From assembly GCA_031267005.1 (NCBI GenBank), contig JAIRZX010000271.1, forward strand, positions 1-6,973: 6,973 nucleotides of DNA, in the 5' to 3' direction. Both the position numbers and the translations under genes were made by a program. This document shows, in pieces, positions 1 to 5,166 of the stretch. The DNA is from Deltaproteobacteria bacterium. GTDB taxonomy: Bacteria; Desulfobacterota; Desulfarculia; Adiutricales; Adiutricaceae. Numbering within the stretch: the first letter of the stretch is position 1; each line of letters opens with the position of its first letter. The notes below the pieces were generated by a model, which ran no database searches, had not been told where the DNA came from, and worked only from the letters and a program-made list of their open reading frames with translations.

Positions 1-13
1 GGCCCCTCCGGAT

Positions 14-45
14 CATTAAAATATCCCCGGCCATTAGGGCGGGGG
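14..45 (-). terminator. Probable intrinsic terminator of the HIT gene
   Basis: On the minus strand, 27 nt past the HIT stop codon, CCCC-G-CC (38-44) pairs with GG-C-GGGG (25-32, one bulged C at 29) around a CTAAT loop (33-37). It is followed by the U-rich stretch AUAUUUUAAUG (14-24). A strong GC stem followed by a U-rich tail just after a stop codon fits a Rho-independent terminator. The T tract is interrupted by A, so strength is uncertain. Confidence 0.5.
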
Positions 46-71
46 AGCAGACGGGGGGCTAGATGTGGCCG

Positions 72-482
72 TTACATGTTGTTGCGGATGTCGGCGGCGG
101 TGAAGGGGAGCTTCGTCAGATCCGCTGGCCCCCCCTCCTTGAGCGGCAGCTCGGAGCGCTCCTTGCGCGGGATCACGTGCAGGTGCCAGTGGTCGACCGC
201 CTGGCCCGCGACCGCGCCGTTGTTGATCAAAACGTTGAAGCCTTCCGCGCCGACCCCCGTGAGCGCCGCGCGGGCGAGCCGTTTCGCCAAAGGAAGAGCC
301 TTGGCCAGGAGCCCGTCCGGCACGTCCAGCGTCGCCGGGTAGTGCTCGCGGGTTATGACGAGGAGATGGCCCGTGGTCAGGGGGTTTATGTCCAGAAACG
401 ATATGAAGTCGGCGTCCTCGTAGATCCTGATGCTCGGGATCCGGCCGTTGGCTATCTCGCAGAAGATGCAGCTGGTCGACAT
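72..482 (-). CDS. HIT-family (histidine triad) nucleotide hydrolase, 136 aa
   Basis: Histidine-triad proteins bind nucleotides and hydrolyse or transfer nucleoside-phosphate bonds (AMP-lysine, AMP-NH2, dinucleoside polyphosphates) in the cytosol. The signature is H98-W-H100-L-H102-V followed by IPR, preceded by G93-Q94; the middle histidine is the usual nucleophile. An N-terminal C5-x2-C8 pair (CIFCEI) is the zinc-binding pair of many bacterial HIT proteins, and H47 (REHYPA) with H98 could complete the site. DINPLTTGHLLVITREH (31-47) and FNVLINNG (82-89) are the conserved strand and loop blocks. At 136 residues it is a normal full-length single-domain HIT protein. I chose the ATG at 480-482 because CIFC directly follows it and a GAGGGAG Shine-Dalgarno lies just upstream. 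The frame stays open to a TTG at 1079, but that extension is low-complexity Pro/Arg/Ser sequence and is unlikely to be translated. The exact substrate, and so the branch (Hint, Fhit-like or other), cannot be told. Confidence 0.95.
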   Translation of the reverse strand: MSTSCIFCEIANGRIPSIRIYEDADFISFLDINPLTTGHLLVITREHYPATLDVPDGLLAKALPLAKRLARAALTGVGAEGFNVLINNGAVAGQAVDHWHLHVIPRKERSELPLKEGGPADLTKLPFTAADIRNNM

Positions 483-486
483 GGCT

Positions 487-514
487 CCCTCGAGGGTTTT
501 CCCGGCCGCGGCCG
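487..514 (-). promoter_or_regulatory. Palindromes around the HIT ribosome-binding site
   Basis: CCCTCGAGGG (487-496) is a perfect 10-bp palindrome whose second half on the minus strand is part of the GAGGGAG Shine-Dalgarno sequence of the HIT gene. CGGCCGCGGCCG (503-514) is a perfect 12-bp palindrome slightly further upstream. In the RNA, the CCC next to the Shine-Dalgarno could pair with the GGG of the Shine-Dalgarno or with an upstream GGG across AAAA. The stems are only 3 bp, so regulation by folding is speculative. GC-rich DNA gives such short palindromes by chance. Confidence 0.2.
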
Positions 515-654
515 AAGGCGCGGCGGAGTTAAGGCAAGCGTGGTTAGGGCGTCCCGCCGACGTCGCCGCGCCCGAGGCGGGGCCCGGTGTTTTGGGAGGG
601 GCGGGGCCGCGGAAAGGCCCCGGACGCCTTGTTCGGGAAAGAAAAAGCCTTTCC

Positions 655-683
655 AGTATAAAGCCGGCGGTAGCGATTAGCAA
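655..683 (-). promoter_or_regulatory. Sigma70-like promoter of the HIT gene
   Basis: On the minus strand, TTGCTA (678-683; 4 of 6 to TTGACA) and TATACT (655-660; 5 of 6 to TATAAT) are separated by exactly 17 bp. This is the best promoter match I see in the window. Transcription would start near 648, giving a 5' untranslated leader of about 165 nt before the ATG at 482. A small inverted repeat GGAAAG/CTTTCC (636-641 and 649-654, 7-nt loop) overlaps the predicted start point. The placement implies that the HIT gene is transcribed separately from the DUF3798 gene upstream of it. Confidence 0.5.
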
Positions 684-752
684 CCTGCGGGCCGGGGCCG
701 CCTTGAGGCCACTGCAGGCTTGAAGGCCGCCCGCGAGGCGGGCTTCGTGCCT

Positions 753-772
753 TCCGGAGCAATTGTTCCGGA
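753..772. promoter_or_regulatory. Near-perfect 20-bp palindrome, possible operator
   Basis: TCCGGAGCAATTGTTCCGGA reads the same on both strands except for one position pair (759 and 766). The arms are TCCGGA and the centre is CAATTG. It lies 70 bp upstream of the -35 box of the predicted HIT promoter, where an activator or other dimeric regulator could bind. It is not followed by a T run on either strand, so it does not look like a terminator. No protein family can be assigned from the motif. Confidence 0.3.
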
Positions 773-918
773 CCGTCCGGGCTCGGGGTTGCCGAGGGCG
801 TCCCGCCCTGGCGTGGGAGCGGGCCGCGGCGGGGGGACGGACGCCGGGGCCTCTCCCGGACTGTCCTAGGCGCCGGGGCAGACTACCCTCCAGGACTCTC
901 CGGTTCGGGGAGGAAAAT

Positions 919-1056
919 ATGAAGGCGGAGTTGGAGTTGGAGTTGGAGTTGGAGTTGGAGTTGGAGGCGGAAGGGAATTCGTCTGGCGGACGTTGCGGGC
1001 GAAGGGAGCCGGAGGTTGGGCGAGCGGAAGGAAGCGGCGGAATTGCGGCTGGCTGA
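919..1056 (+). CDS. Doubtful small ORF, 45 aa with Glu-Leu dipeptide repeat
   Basis: An ATG at 919-921 follows a textbook Shine-Dalgarno (GGGGAGG at 907-913, then AAAAT). It opens a 45-codon frame ending with TGA at 1054-1056. The peptide begins MKAE, continues as alternating Leu-Glu (about six LE pairs) from the GGAGTT repeat, then turns Gly/Arg/Glu-rich with one Cys (residue 26). An alternating L-E pattern would put all Leu on one face of a beta strand. It resembles no family I know. No plus-strand promoter is visible upstream, the region is open in several frames because of its GC content, and the repeat alone could create the look of a gene. It would be the only plus-strand gene here. I rate it as more likely not a gene. 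Confidence 0.2.
   Translation: MKAELELELELELELEAEGNSSGGRCGRREPEVGRAEGSGGIAAG
927..966. repeat. Hexanucleotide microsatellite (GGAGTT), about 6.7 copies
   Basis: Six uninterrupted GGAGTT copies (927-962) plus a partial GGAG (963-966). It lies in the gap between the HIT gene and the stop codon of the DUF3798 gene, about 250 bp upstream of the predicted HIT promoter. Perfect identity among copies implies recent slippage expansion. Because the unit is 6 bp, copy changes would keep any reading frame: alternating Leu-Glu on the plus strand and Ser-Asn on the minus strand. Confidence 0.95.
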
Positions 1057-1075
1057 GGAGGACGTTGCCTTCTGC

Positions 1076-3832
1076 TCAAAGTTGCGGGGCTCCCGGGGCG
1101 GACATCCGAGGCGTCTGCATTGTATCCCCCAAGCAGGGCTCTCCCGGGAGCGAGTTAAGCCTGCCGGGGGATGGCCTCCTCACGGAGGGGAAAGCTTCGG
1201 GGAGTTCCGCGCGTGATGTGCGGATGTACCCGGTCCCGAGGATGTAGGGGTCCTGCCAGACGGCTAAGGTCCCGGGGATCGTTTCTCCGTCCGGACCCGT
1301 GTAGGGGGCCCCGTTCCAGCCGGAGCCGGGCGAGTGGAGCTCCATGACGCACAGGAGTTCCAGGAAGTTCCCTGGTTCGGCCTCGCCGTCGGCCAAAAGG
1401 AGCGCGAACTGGGTGAGCCCGGCCGCGGAAGTGAAACGGAAAGGGTAGCTCCAGGTGACTAGCCTCCCCGAGACGCCCAGGAAGGCCGCCTCGTCCTCTA
1501 CGCGCTTGAGCGCCAGGGGCCACTGGCCCGCGAAGGGGGCGAGATCGATCCCGAACGCCTCGGGGAAGCCCTCCAGCGGGCCCGGCAGGGGCGAACCCAG
1601 GAAAGAGTGCCCCCCGGCGGCGGACGCGCCGATGAGGGAGGCCGCCAGCGACTGGTCAGAAGTGAAGAAGGCTGTCCCGTCGCCGGGGTCGCTCGGGCGG
1701 GCGGCCCGGGCGGCCTCGCGGCCGCCGGCTGCAACTCCCTGGCCAGCCACGCGGTCGGGCGGCAGCCTCGCTCCGACGACTGTTTCCGGCTCCCAAACGT
1801 CGGCGCGCCCGGGTTCTTTCCCGCCGTCTGACGCGGCCTCCGGGCCGGCCAGCGAGTAGGGTAGGCCGCTCGCGACCGAGGAATCGCGGAAGATCCTGTC
1901 GAAGCGCGCCACTTCGTCCGTCATGTTGGAGGGGTCCCGGGCTACGTGCACGATGGATTTGGCCCCGAGGGCCTTGGACGTGGAGGGCATGAGCGCGGCG
2001 CGCACCCTCATGTCCGGGACGAGCGTCAAGTGCGCCGTCCCCGCCGTGGGAGGGGAAGCGGACGAAGGGGAAGAGGCCAAAATGACGAGTTCCGGGCGGG
2101 ACTGGCGGAGATTTCCCAGGGCCACCCTCGCCCCCCTCGGGGAGGGGGACAGCACGAGCACCTTGAGGTTGGGGTCTTGGGCGGAGTTCTCTATGAAGGC
2201 CGCTGCGGCCGCGGGGAAGTTCCAGACGTCGTCAGGCATGACCAGGTGTGCCGCGAGGGCCCCGGAACGGGTGGCGTTACGGGCGCGGACCGTCTCGGCC
2301 GCCCCCATGCGTTCCAGGGGCGTGTTGTCGCGGGAGCCGGTAACTACCAGCACGGAAGGGACCCGCGGCGGGGAAGCGTCGGACGCGGCGGCCTGGCCTA
2401 TGAGGCTCGAGTGCCTCGCGGAGGCGGTGACGGCGCGGGAGGCCCCTTGCGGCGGGCGGGCAGCGGGGGAGGCGGGGCCGGGCGCGTCGGCAAGCTCGGC
2501 CCCGTCCGACGCGGCGGTGCCCGCCGCCCCGGTCGGGCCGGTCCCCGAGCCGAGCGGGCGGTACTTAGGGTGGATCTCGAGGTGGTGCGTCCCCAGAAGC
2601 CCACGCCCGAAGACGTAGGTGTCCTGGTAGACGAGAAAGGCGTTTGGCACCTCCGCGCCGTCGGCGTCCGTCTGGGCCGACGCCTTCCAGTCGGTCCCCG
2701 GCGAGGCGCGGTCGTAGGCCGAGTCCACGAAGCGCACGTCGCACAGGTCGCCCTGGCCCAAGACCGTGAGCCTCGCCATTTCGACCAGCGCCAGCAGGTG
2801 GCTCTGCAGTGCCGAGGCGGCCCACGTGCCCAGCCGCCCCTCCGCCCCTTTGGCTTTGACGCGCCGCTCTATGGCGCGCATGAGGCGGCCCCGCTCCCCC
2901 TTCACGTCCTTGGGCGAGAGATCCAGCGCCTCGGGAAAGCCTATCAGGGGGGAAGCCTCGTCGGCCTCCACGAAGTACCCGCCCAAGGACACCACGGCCT
3001 TGATGATGGGCGCGGCGAGCGCCCCGTTGGTGGTGAAGAAGGCCGTGTCGGGGCCGTGGAGCTCGATCCAGGCCGGCATCTTGGCTTCGATGAAGGCGCG
3101 CGCCTCGCTCGCGCCCCCGTCGGCGGTGGGGTCCGGAGCGTTCTCGTAGCGGAACTTCAGCCCCAGATCCTGGCAGGCCTCCTCCATGATGACCCTCCTG
3201 CGGAAGACGGCCTCGTTAGCCATGTGCCTCGGGAAGGACACGTGGACGAGCGTTTTCGCCCCCATCTTCTTCGCGGCCCAGGGGATGGTGAAGCCGCGGG
3301 ATATGAAGTCCGTGTTCACGACTATGTCCGCGGCGGCCGCAACAGAGCGCCAGTCGTCGTGGGTCTCCGCCGTGAGGAGCTTTACCTCAGGCCGTTTCTT
3401 GCGGATGTTCCTGAACGCCTCCGCGGTGCCTCCGATGCCCTCGACTACAGCCACGGCCATGACGTCGGGGTCCTCCGCCAACGCCTCTATCACCGTGGCC
3501 GCCGCGTGCGGGTCCCTCACCGAGCCGTCCGGGAAGAAGCGGTGGGATATGTAGCCGCCGTCCGACGCCCACCCGAAGCGCTTCCCAAGCACTTCAAGTG
3601 AGCGCATGAGATCGTCGTCCTGAGCGTCGGCTACCGTCACGACCCCTATCTGGAATGGCGCGTCCTTCACAGGGGAGTTCAATTCGCGGCGGTCCCTGGC
3701 CGTGCCCCCCGTAGCGGAGGTTACGGCGTAGAAGATCCCGAGCGACAGCGCGGCCGCGCAAACGGCGGCGGCGGCGCCCATGAAGGCCAAGGACTTTCTG
3801 TACCCTTTGTCTTTATCTTTGTGTTTTCGCAT
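1076..3832 (-). CDS. Exported protein with two tandem DUF3798 domains, 918 aa
   Basis: Residues 1-13 are Lys-rich and 14-40 form a hydrophobic Ala-rich segment ending in TSA: a Sec signal peptide or an N-terminal anchor. Cys25 is preceded by AAAV, which does not fit a lipobox. Domain 1 (about 57-426) matches my recollection of DUF3798, a family with a periplasmic-binding-protein-like look. Its blocks are QIGVVTVADAQ (61-71), VVNTDFISRG (171-180), GAKTLVHVSFPRHM (191-204), DTAFFTTNG (262-270), GGYFVEAD (284-291) and FLVYQDTYVFGRG (399-411). A low-complexity Ala/Gly/Pro linker (427-490) leads to domain 2 (about 491-883), which repeats the same order in diverged form: GAKSIVHV (623-630), GTAFFTSDQ (719-727), GPLEGFPEAFG (751-761), SPGSGWNG (834-841) and LAVWQDPYILGTGY (856-869). 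A 35-residue tail follows. Family members normally carry one domain and are less than half this length. The ligand is unknown. The start is the ATG at 3830-3832, with only a weak ribosome site (GGTAGCGAG), supported by the charged signal-peptide start. It stands alone between long gaps. Confidence 0.88.
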   Translation of the reverse strand: MRKHKDKDKGYRKSLAFMGAAAAVCAAALSLGIFYAVTSATGGTARDRRELNSPVKDAPFQIGVVTVADAQDDDLMRSLEVLGKRFGWASDGGYISHRFFPDGSVRDPHAAATVIEALAEDPDVMAVAVVEGIGGTAEAFRNIRKKRPEVKLLTAETHDDWRSVAAAADIVVNTDFISRGFTIPWAAKKMGAKTLVHVSFPRHMANEAVFRRRVIMEEACQDLGLKFRYENAPDPTADGGASEARAFIEAKMPAWIELHGPDTAFFTTNGALAAPIIKAVVSLGGYFVEADEASPLIGFPEALDLSPKDVKGERGRLMRAIERRVKAKGAEGRLGTWAASALQSHLLALVEMARLTVLGQGDLCDVRFVDSAYDRASPGTDWKASAQTDADGAEVPNAFLVYQDTYVFGRGLLGTHHLEIHPKYRPLGSGTGPTGAAGTAASDGAELADAPGPASPAARPPQGASRAVTASARHSSLIGQAAASDASPPRVPSVLVVTGSRDNTPLERMGAAETVRARNATRSGALAAHLVMPDDVWNFPAAAAAFIENSAQDPNLKVLVLSPSPRGARVALGNLRQSRPELVILASSPSSASPPTAGTAHLTLVPDMRVRAALMPSTSKALGAKSIVHVARDPSNMTDEVARFDRIFRDSSVASGLPYSLAGPEAASDGGKEPGRADVWEPETVVGARLPPDRVAGQGVAAGGREAARAARPSDPGDGTAFFTSDQSLAASLIGASAAGGHSFLGSPLPGPLEGFPEAFGIDLAPFAGQWPLALKRVEDEAAFLGVSGRLVTWSYPFRFTSAAGLTQFALLLADGEAEPGNFLELLCVMELHSPGSGWNGAPYTGPDGETIPGTLAVWQDPYILGTGYIRTSRAELPEAFPSVRRPSPGRLNSLPGEPCLGDTMQTPRMSAPGAPQL
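1184..2362 (-). other. DUF3798 domain copy 2 (diverged)
   Basis: Residues about 491-883. It aligns with copy 1 over its length: RPELVIL (579-585) with RPEVKLL (147-153), GAKSIVHV with GAKTLVHV, TAFFTSD with TAFFTTN, SGRLVTWS (788-795) with EGRLGTWA, and VWQDPYILGTG with VYQDTYVFGRG. The NTDF block is replaced by LVPDM (604-608), and the SFPRHM block by ARDPSNM. A Gly/Ala/Arg/Pro-rich stretch (about 664-717) stands where copy 1 has a helix and PAW motif. The order is conserved but putative binding-site blocks are not, so the second copy may have lost or changed its ligand. Confidence 0.75.
2555..3664 (-). other. DUF3798 domain copy 1 (canonical)
   Basis: Residues about 57-426 of the 918-residue protein. 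This copy keeps the family-like blocks: NTDF (173-176) after a hydrophobic strand, AAKKMGAKTLVHVSFPRHM ending at 204, APDPTAD (232-238), TAFFTTN (263-269), YFVEAD (286-291), GRLGTWA (332-338) and VYQDTYVFG (401-409). It is by itself about the length of an ordinary single-domain member. Boundaries are estimated from the internal alignment and are good to perhaps 10 residues. Confidence 0.8.
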
Positions 3833-3870
3833 CTCGCTACCGAAATTGTCCGCACGTTTGGCCGCTCGGC

Positions 3871-3876
3871 ATTATC
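3871..3876 (-). promoter_or_regulatory. Possible -10 box close to the DUF3798 gene
   Basis: GATAAT on the minus strand (5 of 6 to TATAAT) lies 38 nt upstream of the ATG at 3832, which would give a leader of about 30 nt. The expected -35 position (3893-3899) reads GCGCTT or CGCTTC and is not convincing. An activator-dependent promoter, or chance, is possible. A second candidate lies much further upstream at 4116-4121. Confidence 0.25.
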
Positions 3877-4011
3877 CGCGTTAAGCGCGCATGAAGCGCG
3901 GGCGCGGCGGAAACTGCGCGCCAGCGCTCACGGCAGGGCAGGGAACCGCGTGTCGAGAGCCGTCCGCCCGGAGGGCAGGAACTCCGGAAAACAGGAACCA
4001 AAAAATCGTGC

Positions 4012-4048
4012 GGCAACCCGTTGCGGAATTTGGGCTCCCGCAAATTCC
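4012..4048. promoter_or_regulatory. Paired hairpins upstream of the DUF3798 gene
   Basis: GGAATTTG (4025-4032) and CAAATTCC (4041-4048) form a perfect 8-bp stem around GGCTCCCG; the stem can be capped by an inner GGG/CCC pairing. Directly beside it, GCAA/TTGC arms (about 4013-4024) form a second small hairpin. On the minus strand the pair is followed about 10 nt later by T6 in CGATTTTTTGG, and preceded by another T6. This could be a structured leader or attenuator of the DUF3798 transcript, or a weak terminator. The T run is not adjacent to the main stem, so it is not a canonical terminator. Confidence 0.35.
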
Positions 4049-4098
4049 AATGTAGCAAAAAAGGTAACGTCGCGCCGGAACCGCCGTCAATTATTTCT

Positions 4099-4121
4099 AT
4101 TGTACTGATCAGTAGACTATA
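4099..4121 (-). promoter_or_regulatory. Palindrome TACTGATCAGTA between two -10-like boxes
   Basis: TACTGATCAGTA (4103-4114) is a perfect 12-bp palindrome. On the minus strand it is preceded by TATAGT (4116-4121) and overlaps TACAAT (4099-4104), each 5 of 6 to TATAAT. If TATAGT is used, transcription towards the DUF3798 gene would start inside the palindrome, the usual place for a repressor site. No good -35 box is present for either. The resulting leader would be about 280 nt and would include the hairpins at 4012-4048. Confidence 0.3.
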
Positions 4122-4172
4122 CGCGGAGCTGGCCTGCAGGAAATTCAGGATGTGATCCGGTTGCGACGCCAG

Positions 4173-4235
4173 GAGCGGAACGGTCTGGGTTAAGCATGGA
4201 ACGGTCGGGGGTAAGCATGGAACGGCCGGCGGGAA
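4173..4235. repeat. 21-bp tandem repeat, three copies
   Basis: Copies lie at 4173-4193, 4194-4214 and 4215-4235. All share GGAACGG in the middle and end in AA. Copies 2 and 3 both start GCATGGAACGG and differ at three positions. Copy 1 is diverged at its left end. The period is seven codons, and the minus-strand frame shows PFHAYPR then PFHA. Confidence 0.85.
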
Positions 4236-4249
4236 GCCTTGAAGACAGG

Positions 4250-4345
4250 AGTCATGGCGCGGAACCGATCGGTCGCAATCGCGCTGAACCGGTCGGCCGT
4301 CGTTGGGATGACCATAATGGTAGCCATCGCGCGGAGCCGATCGGT
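4250..4345. repeat. Decayed 24-bp tandem repeat, four units
   Basis: Units fall at 4322-4345, 4298-4321, 4274-4297 and 4250-4273. Three share a consensus close to GCGCGGAACCGATCGGTC; the second is nearly unrecognisable but keeps the register. Read on the minus strand in one frame the units give TDRLRAMA, TIMVIPTT, ADRFSAIA and TDRFRAMT, an eight-residue period. Looser relatives of the motif appear at about 4424-4445 and 4485-4506. It may be the relic of a repeat-coding gene or a non-coding satellite. The 61-codon frame holding it starts only with TTG and is not called as a gene. Confidence 0.6.
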
Positions 4346-4440
4346 CGGCAATGAATTTGGGATAACCTTCAGCAAGGCATGAAGCAGAACATGATGAATG
4401 GCGTTGAGCGGATTTGCTGTTATTGAACGGAGCCGAAAGG

Positions 4441-4468
4441 GCGTAATGGCTCCTGCGTAATGGCTCCT
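4441..4468. repeat. 14-bp perfect tandem duplication
   Basis: GCGTAATGGCTCCT occurs at 4441-4454 and again immediately at 4455-4468, both followed by G. It is a recent slippage product in non-coding DNA. Confidence 0.95.
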
Positions 4469-4565
4469 GGCGGATCGGAAGCCATTGCGCGGGCCCGAAC
4501 TGGCGTAAAGCGCGGCAAAGCGTTAAGGGCGTTCAGATCGGGAATAATGGCGGATTGCAGGACGG

Positions 4566-4596
4566 AAAAAACAGTTTAAGGACGTCAAACCGTTTT
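4566..4596 (-). terminator. Weak AU-rich hairpin with T6 tail
   Basis: On the minus strand AAAACGGTTT (4587-4596) pairs with AAACTGTTTT (4568-4577), ten pairs including one G-U, across a 9-nt loop. The T6 tract begins within the stem and ends at 4566. The shape fits an intrinsic terminator, but seven of ten pairs are A-U and no gene ends nearby, the topA stop being about 570 nt upstream. It could be a backup terminator or chance. Confidence 0.25.
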
Positions 4597-4736
4597 GGAA
4601 GGTGAGGGGTATTTCTTCTGAAGAAGGCTGGCTATCAGTTGGCGAGAAGTCAGTCTCGCTGGAGAGTCGGCCGAGTCGCCCGAGGGAAATACCGGGAAAC
4701 AACAGGCAAAGCGGCGCCGGAATTTTTGTAAGCGAC

Positions 4737-4773
4737 AAAATAATTGGACTGTCGAGCAGAAAAATAATTGGAC
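4737..4773. repeat. 13-bp direct repeat AAAATAATTGGAC, 24-bp period
   Basis: Perfect copies at 4737-4749 and 4761-4773, separated by 11 bp, so the period is 24 bp. They sit at the left edge of the AT-rich island. A paired binding site for a regulator or a slippage duplication would both look like this. Confidence 0.85.
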
Positions 4774-4965
4774 GTCACGGAAATGTCCCAAAAGTAAATT
4801 ATCTGCAGGACGCTCTTATCCAGGAAAAATTACAGGCCCATATATATAAAATGTATCACATGCTGTTGCGGGCTAGCATATCGCGAATAATTTTTAGGAG
4901 AAACTCAAAAGCCGTGCGCACGGCGGCATGGGGGGGCATGGACGCAAGCAAACCTTCCGAGACAG

Positions 4966-4992
4966 AAAAAGGGCCCGCCCTGGGGCGGCGCC
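4966..4992 (-). terminator. Intrinsic terminator downstream of topA
   Basis: On the minus strand GGC(G)CCGCC (4984-4992, one bulged G) pairs with GGCGGGCC (4972-4979) around a CCAG loop (4980-4983). One C and then T5 (4966-4970) follow: eight G-C pairs and a T tract, a good Rho-independent terminator. It lies about 175 nt past the topA stop. A second stem, GGCCT/AGGCC (4998-5015), stands just upstream of it in the transcript. It implies topA transcription ends here and does not read into the DUF3798 gene. Confidence 0.6.
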
Positions 4993-5166
4993 GCGAAGGC
5001 CTCCGGGAGAAGGCCATAAAAGAGTCCGGGCGATTGGCTTGGAAGCGCCCTTCCGCGCGTGCGCTCGGAATCGTCCGGACGGGAGGGGCAGGCCCGAAAG
5101 GAATCGGTTTCGAAGGCCCGGATAAGGGGGGGGCGGCGGGCGGGCCCTTTCCCCTCCCGGGCCGGA

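Larger units (their letters stand above)
3833..5166. other. Long repeat-rich intergenic region with no convincing gene
   Basis: This 1.3-kb stretch separates the 3' end of topA from the DUF3798 gene, both on the minus strand. Base composition is less GC-rich than the flanking genes, with an AT-rich island at about 4725-4915. Frames of 60-95 codons on both strands lack ribosome sites, recognisable motifs or a consistent codon bias. The longest is a 217-codon plus-strand frame from a GTG at 4602. It crosses the AT-rich island and runs into the topA 3' end in antisense, and I do not call it. The region holds two hairpin zones, decayed tandem repeats at 4173-4345 and the topA terminator, each listed separately. 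Confidence 0.7.

Noticed and set aside
483..1079. 199-codon N-terminal extension of the HIT protein, starting at a TTG that overlaps the DUF3798 stop
   Set aside because: The extension is Pro/Arg/Ser/Ala low-complexity sequence including the Ser-Asn microsatellite. The ATG at 482 has a Shine-Dalgarno and begins directly before CIFC, as in the family, and a good promoter lies inside the extension.
1946..3601. 551-codon open frame on the plus strand
   Set aside because: It lies entirely antisense to the DUF3798 gene, its translation is Gly/Arg-rich without motifs, and long antisense frames are expected opposite a GC-rich gene. The minus-strand protein has clear domain repeats and a signal peptide.
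3821..4108. Frames of 69-95 codons on both strands upstream of the DUF3798 gene
   Set aside because: They are mutually overlapping, low-complexity and Arg/Ala-rich, without ribosome sites, and they overlap the hairpin and promoter-like elements.
4173..4345. CRISPR-like array
   Set aside because: The repeats are directly tandem, without unique spacers, and no cas genes are present.
4613..4625. TTCTTCTGAAGAA short palindrome
   Set aside because: The arms are 6 bp around a single central base, too tight for an RNA hairpin, and there is no nearby gene it could control.
5095..5130. Possible tRNA T-arm (GGTTTCGAAGG)
   Set aside because: No cloverleaf, acceptor stem or CCA end can be built around it on either strand.
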